A stretch of 35,917 nucleotides of DNA from an uncultured Anaerococcus sp. (GCF_947253225.1 NZ_CAMXYR010000009.1:1-35917); one strand, 5' to 3'. Shown: positions 7,822 to 16,513, counted from the stretch's first letter. Numbers and translations: made by a program. The notes: generated by a model from the sequence alone, not told the origin.

Positions 7822-10800
7822 TTATTTTATTTTTGCCATATTTTTATAAGCTTCTAGCCTTTCCCTTGATGCTTCTTCAGCTTCTGCATATAATTGGTCA
7901 GCCGTTTCTGGGAAAGCTTTTTTCAATGATGCGTAACGTACTTCTCCTTGAAGGAATTCTTGGAAGGATTCTTGAGGTTCCTTGGAATCGAGTACAAATG
8001 GATTTTTTCCATATATGGAGAGGAGTGGATTAAATCTCCATAAATGCCAATAACCACTAGCTACAGCTTCTTTTTCTCTTCTTTGAGTTTTCCCCATTCC
8101 TGCCTTAATTCCATGGTTAATACATGGAGCGTAGGCTATTATTAATGATGGACCTGGATAACTTTCTGCTTCCTTTATAGCTTTTAATGTTTGTGCTTGA
8201 TTTGCTCCCATAGCTACCTGAGCAACGTAAACATAGCCATAAGTAGTCATCATTAGACCCAAGTCTTTCTTTCTAACTTTCTTTCCTGAAGCCGCAAACT
8301 TAGCTACAGCTGCAAGTGGTGTTGCCTTTGAGCTCTGACCACCTGTGTTTGAATATACTTCAGTATCGAATACTATTATATTAATGTCCTCTCCACTTGC
8401 TAGAACGTGATCTACTCCAGAAAAACCTATATCATAAGCCCAACCATCACCTCCAAATATCCATTGACTCTTCTTAATTAAGTAGTCTTTAAGTGCCACA
8501 ATTCTATCAATAATTTTGTTAGCTTCTTCATTATCTGTTTTATTTCCAAGTAAGGAAATAATTTTGCTTGCTGCTTTTTTACTTAATTCAAACTTTGTAT
8601 TGTTTTCTAACCATTCACTGAAAGCATCATTTAATGGTGAGGATAGATGGAGGTTCAAAAATTTCTTCATTAGGTTTTCTAAGGCAATCTTATTAGCCTT
8701 ACTAGCTAGTAGCATACCATAGCCATATTCCGCAGCATCTTCAAAGAGGGATGATGCCCAAGCAGGACCTTCTCCATTTTTATTTGTGCAATAAGGCATT
8801 GATGGAACAGATGAACCCCAAATTGAAGAGCATCCAGTCGCATTTGAAATAATCTGATGGTCTCCATATAGTTGGGTTATAAGTTTAGCATAAGGTGTTT
8901 CTCCACAACCAGCACATGCTCCAGAAAATTCAAGGAGAGGTCTTGAAAATTGTGAATTCTTAACATTATTTGCTTCTATTTCGTCATCTTTATAACCAAC
9001 TACTTTATGCGCATACATCCAATTATTTGCTTGCTTTTCAATTTGTCCATCAATTGGTTTCATTTCCAAAGCTTTTGTTGGAGCAGGGCAAACATCTACA
9101 CAATTGCCACATCCCATGCAATCATATGGAGAAACTTGAATTCTAAACCCATAATTTTCAAATCCCTTTCCTATAGCTTTCTTTGCCTCAAAACCTTCAG
9201 GAGCATTTTCTTTATCTTTTTCATCTATCAAGAATGGTCTGATTGTTGCGTGTGGGCAGACAAATGAACATTGGTTACATTGGATACAATTTTCCATTTT
9301 CCATTCTGGAACAAATAAAGCGATTCCTCTTTTTTCATATTGGCTGGTTCCTGCCATATAATGACCATCATCGTATGGCAAATAACTTGACACTGGAAGG
9401 TCGTCTTCGTGTAGATTAATTATTGGTTTTACCATATTTCTAATGAATTCCGGATCATCAATGTTATCTACTTTAGCCTCTACTTTTAGGCTCTTCCAAG
9501 ATTTAGGAATTTCAATTTCAACAAGCTCTTCCCTAGTTCTATCTACAGCCATATTGTTCATATCGACAATATTTTGTCCTTTCATTCCATAAGAAGATTG
9601 AATAGAATCCTTCAAGTATTTAATAGCATCTTCTATCGGCAAAACTTTTGATAAAATAAAGAAAGCAGTTTGTATAACCATATTCGTCCTATGGCCAAGT
9701 CCCACTTCTTGGGCAATCTTTGAAGCATTTACTGTATAAAACTTTATATTCCTAGTAGCAATATCTTTTTTCATTTTATTTGGTATATGCTCTTCGAGTT
9801 CTTCCTTATCCCAAATTGTATTAAGTAGGAATATACCACCATTTTTCAAGTTTTTAGTTAAATCGTATTGTCTAACATAGGCTTGAGGAGAGCATGAGAC
9901 AAAATCAGCCTCATCAATCAAATAAGCAGCATGGATTGGATTTGGAGAAAAACGCAAGTGGGATAGGGTTAGACCATTGCTCTTCTTGGCATCATAATCA
10001 AAATATCCTTGAGCAAATAAGTTTGTATTATCCCCTATAATCTTTATAGCATTTTTGTTAGCTCCAACTGTACCATCTCCACCGTTGCCCCAAAATACGC
10101 ATCTACTTGTCTTACCATCATCTATAACAAATGATTTGTCTACTTCAATAGATGTGTGCATAACATCATCATCTATTCCAACTGTGAAATGATTTTTAGG
10201 ATTGGAGCTTGCAAGATTATCGAATACAGCCTTAAAGTGAGCTGGATTTGTATCCTTTTGTCCTAACCCATATCTACCACCAATAACAAGAGACTTCCTG
10301 TCAGATTTTGACAATACCTCAACAACATCTAGGTATAAAGGCTCCCCAATTGAACCCTTTTCCTTAGTCCTATCTAAAACAGCAATTCTTTCTACAGTTT
10401 CTGGAATAACTCTTAATAGATGCTCAGCAGAAAATGGTCTATAAAGATGAACCTTAACTAGACCTACTTTTCTACCTTCTTCATTGAGTCTTTCAACTGT
10501 TTGGCTAATTGTATCTGTTCCTGAACCCATTGCAACAATAATATCGGTAGCTTGTGGATGTCCAACATAGTTAAATAAAGAATAATCAGTTCCAATTTTT
10601 TCATTGATTTTATTCATATAATATTCAACTATAGATGGTAACTCAGCGTAAGCTTTATTTTGGGCTTCAGTTCTTTGGAAGTAGCCTCCCTTTTCAAATA
10701 CACCACGCATTGTTGGCCTATGAGGAGAAAGGGAATCGTTTTTAAAGGCATCAATCGCTTCATAATCTACTAAATCCTCAAATTGTTCATAGTCCCAAAC

Positions 10801-11358
10801 TTCAATTTTTTGAATTTCATGGCTTGTTCTAAAACCGTCAAAGAAATTAACAAAAGGAATTCTAGCCTTAATTGCTGCAAGATGTGCTACTGGAGAAAGA
10901 TCCATAATTTCTTGAACAGAGCCAGATGCGAGCATGGCAAAACCAGTTTGTCTACCTGCCATAACATCTTGGTGATCCCCATACATATTTATAGTACATG
11001 TTGAAATAGAACGAGCTGCAACATGAAATACTGCTGGAAGTCTTTCACCTGCCATCTTAAACATATCAGGTATCATTAACAAGAATCCTTGGCTGGCTGT
11101 ATATGTAGAAGTAAGTGCACCTGCTGCCAAAGATCCATGAACAGCTCCAGCAGCCCCTGCTTCGTGTTGCATTTCCGTTACTGAAACCTCATTACCAAAT
11201 AAATTTTTTCTACCTTGCGCTGCCCACTTGTCAATAAATTCAGGCATTGGTGAAGATGGAGTGATTGGATAAATTGCTGCAACATCACTAAAGGCATAGG
11301 ATACATGAGCCGCTGCTGTATTTCCGTCCATTGTTTTCTTTTTTCTAGTAATTGTCAT
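7822..11358 (-). CDS. nifJ: Pyruvate:ferredoxin (flavodoxin) oxidoreductase, single-chain
   Basis: A 1178-residue homodimer-type PFOR that oxidises pyruvate with CoA to acetyl-CoA, CO2 and reduced ferredoxin. Order of parts: N-terminal TPP pyrimidine-binding domain (YPITPSSPM near residue 30, VTEMQHEAGAAGA), CoA-side domain II, a two-cluster ferredoxin domain with Cys691/694/697/701 and Cys747/750/753/757, Cys815 and Cys818 (CAGCGET) for the third cluster, and the TPP-diphosphate motif GDGWAYDIG at about 970 ending at SNTGGQ near 1005. Full length, no lesions. AAGGAG supports the start. It sits between a symporter gene and ilvA, suggesting that it also oxidises 2-oxobutyrate. Confidence 0.97.
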   Translation of the reverse strand: MTITRKKKTMDGNTAAAHVSYAFSDVAAIYPITPSSPMPEFIDKWAAQGRKNLFGNEVSVTEMQHEAGAAGAVHGSLAAGALTSTYTASQGFLLMIPDMFKMAGERLPAVFHVAARSISTCTINMYGDHQDVMAGRQTGFAMLASGSVQEIMDLSPVAHLAAIKARIPFVNFFDGFRTSHEIQKIEVWDYEQFEDLVDYEAIDAFKNDSLSPHRPTMRGVFEKGGYFQRTEAQNKAYAELPSIVEYYMNKINEKIGTDYSLFNYVGHPQATDIIVAMGSGTDTISQTVERLNEEGRKVGLVKVHLYRPFSAEHLLRVIPETVERIAVLDRTKEKGSIGEPLYLDVVEVLSKSDRKSLVIGGRYGLGQKDTNPAHFKAVFDNLASSNPKNHFTVGIDDDVMHTSIEVDKSFVIDDGKTSRCVFWGNGGDGTVGANKNAIKIIGDNTNLFAQGYFDYDAKKSNGLTLSHLRFSPNPIHAAYLIDEADFVSCSPQAYVRQYDLTKNLKNGGIFLLNTIWDKEELEEHIPNKMKKDIATRNIKFYTVNASKIAQEVGLGHRTNMVIQTAFFILSKVLPIEDAIKYLKDSIQSSYGMKGQNIVDMNNMAVDRTREELVEIEIPKSWKSLKVEAKVDNIDDPEFIRNMVKPIINLHEDDLPVSSYLPYDDGHYMAGTSQYEKRGIALFVPEWKMENCIQCNQCSFVCPHATIRPFLIDEKDKENAPEGFEAKKAIGKGFENYGFRIQVSPYDCMGCGNCVDVCPAPTKALEMKPIDGQIEKQANNWMYAHKVVGYKDDEIEANNVKNSQFSRPLLEFSGACAGCGETPYAKLITQLYGDHQIISNATGCSSIWGSSVPSMPYCTNKNGEGPAWASSLFEDAAEYGYGMLLASKANKIALENLMKKFLNLHLSSPLNDAFSEWLENNTKFELSKKAASKIISLLGNKTDNEEANKIIDRIVALKDYLIKKSQWIFGGDGWAYDIGFSGVDHVLASGEDINIIVFDTEVYSNTGGQSSKATPLAAVAKFAASGKKVRKKDLGLMMTTYGYVYVAQVAMGANQAQTLKAIKEAESYPGPSLIIAYAPCINHGIKAGMGKTQRREKEAVASGYWHLWRFNPLLSIYGKNPFVLDSKEPQESFQEFLQGEVRYASLKKAFPETADQLYAEAEEASRERLEAYKNMAKIK

Positions 11359-11385
11359 AACATCTCCTTATCTATGTAATAAGCG

Positions 11386-11414
11386 GAAAAATAGAACTCT
11401 AAAAAGAGTCCTAT
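11386..11414 (-). terminator. Intrinsic terminator between the symporter gene and nifJ
   Basis: Minus-strand hairpin ATAGGACTCT / AGAGTTCTAT (11405-11414 and 11391-11400), one G-U pair, 4-base loop, followed by five T. Only about 27 bases lie between its T run and the nifJ start, too few for a separate promoter, so nifJ may depend on read-through or on a promoter overlapping the hairpin. Confidence 0.75.
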
Positions 11415-11429
11415 CTTAACTTTTGACTA

Positions 11430-12632
11430 TTAAACTAGCTCATTGATATATGCTTCATTTGCTTTTTTGTCTAATTTAAATCCACTTATCTTGTTAACTA
11501 TACAAGCTATAGCTGCATCACCAGAGATGTTGCAAGCTGTACCAAATGAATCTTGAGCTACATATAGGGCGATAATCAAAGCTGTCATTGGTTCAGTAAA
11601 TCCCAGCATAGATTGCAATATACCTAGTGCCGCCATAACTGCACCACCTGGCACACCTGGAGCTGCAACCATTGTTACACCAAGCATAAGAATGAATGGG
11701 AACATATGGTGAATAGTTACATCTCCACCTTGTAACATCAATATTGACATAGCACAAGAAGTCAATGTAATTGTAGAACCCGAAAGGTGAATTGTCGCAC
11801 AAAGAGGAATAACAAAATCAGCTATACCTTTATTTACACCCATCTTATATGTTTGTCTTAATGTTACAGGAATAGTAGCTGCTGAAGATTGAGTACCAAC
11901 TGCTGTCATGTAGGCTGGGAATATATTTTTAATTTTATCAAATGGACTTCCACCACCTATAGAACTTGCTAATGAATATTGAATCAAAATTGTTAACCAG
12001 TGAAGTATTATAACCATAATAAATACTTTAGAGAAAACAGATAATACAACAAATACTGTTCTTTGGTAAGCCATATTTGCGAAAATACCAGCTATATGGA
12101 TTGGTAGTAATGGAATAACTATTGATGAAATTAGTTTTGTGATTATATCAGAAAACTCATGCACAACTTTCTTGAGTACTTCACCCTTACAAGCAGCAAT
12201 TCCAACACCAAGTATAAAGGATATAATAAGTGCAGTAGTTACGCTAAAAATAGGATCCATTGGAGATTCAAAGAATGGTTCCAAAACTCTACCTGTGTTT
12301 TGATCAGGATTGAAGTTAATTGCACCCTTTGTAATAAAGTTTGGCAATACAAAACTTCCAGTAAAATATGTAGCGGTACCAAAAATTATTGTTGATAAGT
12401 AAGCGATACCTGCTGTAATTGCTAGTGTCTTTCCTGCTCCATTTCCTAAGTCTGCTATTCCAGGAATTACGAATCCCATAATAATTAATGGAATAACAAA
12501 GTTTAGGAAGTTACCAAATAAACCATTGAAGGTAATAAGTACTCTAACAATAATAGCTGGCCCAAAAAGACCGATTAATATACCTGCAATGATGGCTATA
12601 ATAAGCCTTGGCAATAAACCTAATTTTTTCAT
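11430..12632 (-). CDS. DAACS-family amino acid:cation symporter, probably neutral amino acids
   Basis: A 400-residue GltP/GltT-fold transporter. HP1 shows TQSSAATIP, TM7 is altered around ATIHLSGSTIT where NMDGT is usual, HP2 shows APGVPGGAVMAA, and TM8 shows QDSFGTACNISGD. Aligning NISGD (368-372) with the NVTGD of the archaeal aspartate transporter GltPh puts Gly364 where the arginine that binds the substrate's acidic side chain belongs, while Asp361 and Asp372 are kept. This suggests a neutral substrate such as threonine, serine or alanine rather than glutamate or succinate. AGGAGG precedes the start. It lies upstream of nifJ-ilvA and is controlled by a strong promoter with a palindrome at its start point. 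Confidence 0.87.
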   Translation of the reverse strand: MKKLGLLPRLIIAIIAGILIGLFGPAIIVRVLITFNGLFGNFLNFVIPLIIMGFVIPGIADLGNGAGKTLAITAGIAYLSTIIFGTATYFTGSFVLPNFITKGAINFNPDQNTGRVLEPFFESPMDPIFSVTTALIISFILGVGIAACKGEVLKKVVHEFSDIITKLISSIVIPLLPIHIAGIFANMAYQRTVFVVLSVFSKVFIMVIILHWLTILIQYSLASSIGGGSPFDKIKNIFPAYMTAVGTQSSAATIPVTLRQTYKMGVNKGIADFVIPLCATIHLSGSTITLTSCAMSILMLQGGDVTIHHMFPFILMLGVTMVAAPGVPGGAVMAALGILQSMLGFTEPMTALIIALYVAQDSFGTACNISGDAAIACIVNKISGFKLDKKANEAYINELV

Positions 12633-12648
12633 TTCTTCCTCCTAAATG

Positions 12649-12670
12649 AAATTGATCCTAGGATCAATTT
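12649..12670. promoter_or_regulatory. 22-bp perfect palindrome, probable repressor operator
   Basis: A perfect inverted repeat: half-site AAATTGATCCT joined directly to its reverse complement, centred between 12659 and 12660. It covers the predicted transcription start (about 12665) of the symporter promoter and lies just upstream of the AGGAGG site. Its position and symmetry are those of an operator for a dimeric repressor. No regulator gene is adjacent and I cannot assign the family. Confidence 0.75.
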
Positions 12671-12671
12671 A

Positions 12672-12700
12672 ATAATATCAGATATACGTTTTCATGTCAA
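12672..12700 (-). promoter_or_regulatory. Sigma-A promoter of the symporter gene
   Basis: On the minus strand TTGACA (12700-12695), a 17-base spacer and TATTAT (12677-12672). It is one of the best promoters in the window. It also starts the possible symporter-nifJ-ilvA read-through transcript. Confidence 0.8.
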
Positions 12701-12914
12701 TATTTTAATTGTTTTCAACTTTAACCATTTATGTTTTATCGGCGGAGTTCATTAGTAGATTTTTTATAAATATTTTTATGCTAACGTTTTCTATTGTAGA
12801 ACTTATTTTGGTCTTTTTAAAAATACCATTATTCATAAATAAAAAAACGTTTTGAGTATACTTGAATAATATTTACTATATTTGATTTTTATGAATTAAA
12901 AAATTCCTATGACA
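12701..12914. other. AT-rich intergenic segment
   Basis: Between the symporter promoter and the ldh terminator lie about 214 bases with no reading frame carrying a ribosome binding site. Apart from the cre-like site, the octamer AACGTTTT is seen twice (12783-12790 and 12845-12852) and its shorter core ACGTTTT once more at 12687-12693. Nothing else is recognised. Confidence 0.5.
12779..12793 (-). promoter_or_regulatory. Possible catabolite-response element (cre) upstream of the symporter
   Basis: The minus-strand sequence TAGAAAACGTTAGCA matches the cre consensus WTGNAANCGNWNNCW at 14 of 15 positions (A for T at position 2). It lies about 115-130 bases upstream of the predicted start of transcription. 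A second, poorer match (ATGAAAACGTATATC, two mismatches) lies between the -35 and -10 boxes. Control by CcpA is inference. Confidence 0.4.
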
Positions 12915-12953
12915 TAAAAAGGATGTAGCTATAATTTACGAGCTTACATCCTT
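12915..12953 (-). terminator. Intrinsic terminator downstream of ldh
   Basis: Minus-strand hairpin AAGGATGTAAGC / GCTACATCCTT (12953-12942 and 12929-12919) with one bulged base, 12-base loop and a run of five T. It lies about 65 bases past the ldh stop. Confidence 0.85.
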
Positions 12954-13018
12954 GATAAAAATATTCTATTTTAAAATCAATTGCCATCCATAAAAATCCT
13001 ATGAGTAACCATAGCCTT

Positions 13019-13954
13019 TTAAAATGATTTATTTAAAATATCCTTTAAGGTCTTTGCAGATTCGTGCATCCTTTCATTTTCTGTATCTGTTAGTGGAACT
13101 TCAATTACCCATTTAGCTCCGTCCTTACCAACTACCGTAGGGACTCCTATATATATATCCTTTAGACCGTATTCTCCATCAAGATAAGATGATGTTGAAA
13201 ATACAGCATTTTCATCATTGATAATTGATTCAACTATTCTTGCAAGAGCCATTCCAATTCCATAGAAGGTAGCACCTTTTTTCTTAATTATCTCATAGGC
13301 AGCATTTTTGGTTTTCTCAAATGTATTTAATAAGGCTAGCTCATCAACTCTGCTATTTGACCTAACCCATTCATAGATTGGAAGTCCACCTATGTTTGTG
13401 TGTGACCATACGGCAAATTCACTATCACCATGTTCGCCCATTATATATGCATCCACACTCCTTGGATCAATTCCAATTAGAGATGCTATCTCTTTTTTGA
13501 ATCTTGATGAATCAAGTGTTGTACCTGTACCTATAACTTTGCTTGCAGGAAATCCAGAGAACTTCCATGTGGCATAAGTTAGAATATCAACTGGGTTGCT
13601 AGCTACTAGAAAAATACCATCAAATCCTGAATCAACAACTTTTTTTACCATATCCTTGAATATTGATAGGTTTTTCCCAACTAAATCGAGTCTAGTTTCT
13701 CCATCCTTTTGAGGAATACCAGCTGTAATTACAACTACTTCTGCATCTTTGCAATCTTCATATTCTGCCTTGTAAATATCCTTAGGCTTAGTGAAGCTTA
13801 AAACATCCGATAGATCCATCGCATCTCCCTCGGCCTTTGCTTCATTGATATCTATAATGCCTAATTCTCTTCCAATACCAAGAACTGTACTAGCATATGC
13901 AAAAGATGAGCCTACAGCTCCATCTCCAATTAAAATAATTTTACTATCTTTCAT
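13019..13954 (-). CDS. ldh: L-lactate dehydrogenase
   Basis: A 311-residue NAD-dependent L-LDH that reduces pyruvate to lactate. The Rossmann motif is GDGAVGSS (residues 10-17), the catalytic histidine is His175 in MGEHGDSE, and the substrate loop reads GIPQKDGETR, with Gln where malate dehydrogenases have Arg. AAGGAG precedes the ATG. It is monocistronic with its own terminator. A small inverted repeat (CTAGT/ACTAG, 13977-13991) lies in its leader; no Rex-type TTGT...ACAA site is visible. It competes with NifJ for pyruvate. Confidence 0.95.
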   Translation of the reverse strand: MKDSKIILIGDGAVGSSFAYASTVLGIGRELGIIDINEAKAEGDAMDLSDVLSFTKPKDIYKAEYEDCKDAEVVVITAGIPQKDGETRLDLVGKNLSIFKDMVKKVVDSGFDGIFLVASNPVDILTYATWKFSGFPASKVIGTGTTLDSSRFKKEIASLIGIDPRSVDAYIMGEHGDSEFAVWSHTNIGGLPIYEWVRSNSRVDELALLNTFEKTKNAAYEIIKKKGATFYGIGMALARIVESIINDENAVFSTSSYLDGEYGLKDIYIGVPTVVGKDGAKWVIEVPLTDTENERMHESAKTLKDILNKSF

Positions 13955-14032
13955 AAAAGTCTCCTTAATTTATAGTCTAGTCTTTTACTAGGATATTATT
14001 ATTGTACTCCTAATTTTATCCAAGGAAAATAT

Positions 14033-15811
14033 TTATTTTGATTTTGCATTTCTTCTGTCTATTGCACCGAGAGCTATGAAAGAATAAAGTATCCAATTAC
14101 CTTTGGCAAAGGCAGTATATTTAGGAACCCAGACTGATGCATATTTCTGCTTGTAGTTCCTAAGTCCCTTGAAAGAATAAAACTTATTACCATGTTTATA
14201 GATAAGATAAGCTATTCTTTCAGACAGGTAAGCAGATTTATTTATACCAACATTAGAAAGTGGAGCCATACCTAGGTTAAAATACTTGTATGAATTTTCT
14301 TGACCATAAAGATATAAGTTAAGAAAGAGGAAATCCATCATAGAGTTGACATTCTTTTCCATATCATAGCGCATTAAGTCGATGCTAAGAACCTCATCGT
14401 TTTTATCTGGCATAATGTTAGTAAATGCCGTAATATCTCCATTGCTATCAAAAACAACTGCAATGTCTGATTTACTTAGGTAGTATCTATCAAAAAATCC
14501 TAAGGAAAATCCTTTTTCATCTCTCCCATCAAGCCAAGAATCAGAAATCTCCTCAAGTTTGTCCATAAAATCATCCAGATAAGGAGGTTTCATAATTTCA
14601 AAAGTGTAACCATCTTTTTTAAACCTATTTAGTATATTTCTCTCTGTAGATTTTTTCCTTCCTGCTAGAGAAAAAGTTTCAAGGTCTACAAGTGCATTTT
14701 CACCAAATTTCATGAAATCATAGCCATAATCATGAAGAGAGAGGGTAAACTTTTCACCAACTTCATAGAATATTGGGCTTAGGCCTGACCTTATGCATGA
14801 ATTGTTAAAATCAAATAGGGCATCACCTATATCTTCTTCTTTACCAAAAGGCTCTCCCATTACAATAGCTTTGTTATTTATTACCCCGTATTGAAAGGCT
14901 ACAGTTTCCTCCCCATCTTTGTTTTTATAAAAATATATATATTTATCGTCTAAAAATGCTAGACCAGATGCTAGAGATTGCTTACTTCCATATTTATCAA
15001 TCATCTTCTCTAGTTCACCAAGATTGGTATATTCTTCAATTCCTTTTCCTTTTTTCATGTAGGCGAATATTAACTTAGCAAATAATGTAAGGACTAGTAT
15101 TGCTAAAATTAGGTAAATCCATCTATATGTAAGAATATAGGTTGAATAATTTTTTCTTTTGTTTATATTAATTATATAGAAAAAACCTAATGCAAAAAAC
15201 AGTATAAAGTCTATACTCATCTTTTCCCAGCTATAAATGAACCTATCTTTATTAAGGACATCTCTAGTATAATAAGCCAATAGCATTATTATAAGAAGAG
15301 GAAAAACTGACATGAAGTTTTCACCACTTGCTATCAAAAATACAAAGGCTACTACTCCTGTAGCTATCAATAGTTTCAAGGATTTTTTTTGTTTATCAAA
15401 TGATAGCCTAGATAGGATTAGAAAAATAAATCCCAATACTAAATCAGCACTTATCATTATCAATGTCATAGTCAAAACTGGTTTTGAATAATTTGCAAAA
15501 TCCTCAAAGTAATCAAATGCTATAACCGTAAATATTAAATAGAATCCATAAATCCCAACAAACAAGCTGTTAATTTTTTGAATAAATTCTTTGCTGGTCC
15601 TTAATGCATAGTCGCCATATTTCTCCCTTACGTTTTTAAGGAAGTCTTTAGATAAGTATATAACTCCACCGAACACACCTATGGCTAGAACTAGAAGAGC
15701 AAAGTTGATATGCCTATCCTTGGTCGACTCTCCAATTATAAATGTAAGTAAGCCCAATAACACCAAAGACATAAAGGCTCGCAGTTTGTTTTTATTGTAT
15801 AAATTATTCAC
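14033..15811 (-). CDS. MprF-like phosphatidylglycerol lysyltransferase (DUF2156 domain)
   Basis: A 592-residue membrane protein. About the first 265 residues hold roughly seven transmembrane helices, and the rest is the soluble aminoacyl-tRNA-dependent transferase domain with family segments such as GEPFGKEEDIG, FYEVGEKF, SDSWLDGRDEKGFSLGFFD and FNLGMAPLSNVG, ending in KQKYASVWVPKY. Such enzymes add lysine (or alanine) from aminoacyl-tRNA to phosphatidylglycerol and lower the negative surface charge, giving resistance to cationic peptides. It is shorter than full MprF (about 840 residues), so the flippase part is reduced or missing. It starts on the base next to the stop of an alpha/beta hydrolase gene, its likely partner. 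The amino acid used cannot be told from sequence. Confidence 0.87.
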   Translation of the reverse strand: MNNLYNKNKLRAFMSLVLLGLLTFIIGESTKDRHINFALLVLAIGVFGGVIYLSKDFLKNVREKYGDYALRTSKEFIQKINSLFVGIYGFYLIFTVIAFDYFEDFANYSKPVLTMTLIMISADLVLGFIFLILSRLSFDKQKKSLKLLIATGVVAFVFLIASGENFMSVFPLLIIMLLAYYTRDVLNKDRFIYSWEKMSIDFILFFALGFFYIININKRKNYSTYILTYRWIYLILAILVLTLFAKLIFAYMKKGKGIEEYTNLGELEKMIDKYGSKQSLASGLAFLDDKYIYFYKNKDGEETVAFQYGVINNKAIVMGEPFGKEEDIGDALFDFNNSCIRSGLSPIFYEVGEKFTLSLHDYGYDFMKFGENALVDLETFSLAGRKKSTERNILNRFKKDGYTFEIMKPPYLDDFMDKLEEISDSWLDGRDEKGFSLGFFDRYYLSKSDIAVVFDSNGDITAFTNIMPDKNDEVLSIDLMRYDMEKNVNSMMDFLFLNLYLYGQENSYKYFNLGMAPLSNVGINKSAYLSERIAYLIYKHGNKFYSFKGLRNYKQKYASVWVPKYTAFAKGNWILYSFIALGAIDRRNAKSK

Positions 15812-16513
15812 TTATTCCTCCTTCAAAAATTTGATAACCAACTTGTTAAATAGACCTGGCTTAATTCTTGCGAATTTATGTCCTACTTTTTTAACAATTA
15901 TAAGTTTACAATTATCTATATACTTTGTTATATTCTTAACATGGCCTAACCTTATCAAATCCCTAGAACCAACAAGTATAAGTACATTGTTTCTAATATC
16001 AGAAAGATCCTCCCTATTAACCTTCAAATCCTTTAGAAGCAAAGATGCCACTCTCTTATTTCTTTTGAAAAATGGAAGTATATTCCAAAATATATTTTCA
16101 CAAATACTTAATATTTTGCTAAATAACTTAGTCCCGTCAAATCTTGTGTTTGGTGCATTTAGAATTAATTTATTAACTAAGGTTGGATACTTTATACTAA
16201 AAACTAGGGCGAGATTTGCACCATCGGAAAACCCAAGAAGGTGGGATTTTTTGATACCGAGTTTTTCAAAAACTTCATTTAAGTCATTGGCCATAAGGTC
16301 AAAGGTCAATTTATCTTTTGTATTTCCACTTCTTCCATGATCTCTAAAATCTATAAGATAAAGATGAAAATTTTTAGAAAGCTCTCCTAAGTTGTATTCA
16401 AAATAGGAGCTATCTCCTCCATTACCATGGAGAAGAAATAGATTCTCCCCTCTTCCAACTTCCTCATAGAAGATATCGGTCTTATCTTTTAATTTAATCA
16501 TTCCCTTTTTCAT
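15812..16513 (-). CDS. Alpha/beta hydrolase, candidate aminoacyl-phosphatidylglycerol hydrolase
   Basis: A 233-residue alpha/beta hydrolase without signal peptide. Visible are the oxyanion motif LLHGNGGDSS (28-36), the nucleophile elbow GFSDGAN with Ser96, the acid Asp185 (GSRD) and His212 (VGHKF), so the triad is complete. AGAGG supports the start. It abuts the MprF-like synthase. In other Gram-positive bacteria alpha/beta hydrolases encoded beside aminoacyl-PG synthases hydrolyse the lipid product; the same role here is inference. A general esterase is the alternative. Confidence 0.82.
   Translation of the reverse strand: MKKGMIKLKDKTDIFYEEVGRGENLFLLHGNGGDSSYFEYNLGELSKNFHLYLIDFRDHGRSGNTKDKLTFDLMANDLNEVFEKLGIKKSHLLGFSDGANLALVFSIKYPTLVNKLILNAPNTRFDGTKLFSKILSICENIFWNILPFFKRNKRVASLLLKDLKVNREDLSDIRNNVLILVGSRDLIRLGHVKNITKYIDNCKLIIVKKVGHKFARIKPGLFNKLVIKFLKEE

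Noticed and set aside
9007..9267. Open frames on the opposite strand of nifJ and other genes (also at 2601-3053 and 32794-33330)
   Set aside because: They lack ribosome binding sites, have unnatural composition and lie wholly within clear genes; shadows of the real frames.
11430..12632. Symporter called as glutamate/dicarboxylate carrier
   Set aside because: The position of the acidic-side-chain arginine is Gly364 by hand alignment, and the context is threonine/pyruvate metabolism; a neutral amino acid is more likely.
13977..13991. CTAGT-CTTTT-ACTAG inverted repeat before ldh as a Rex or other operator
   Set aside because: Arms are only 5 bases and do not match the Rex pattern TTGT...ACAA; kept only as a remark in the ldh entry.
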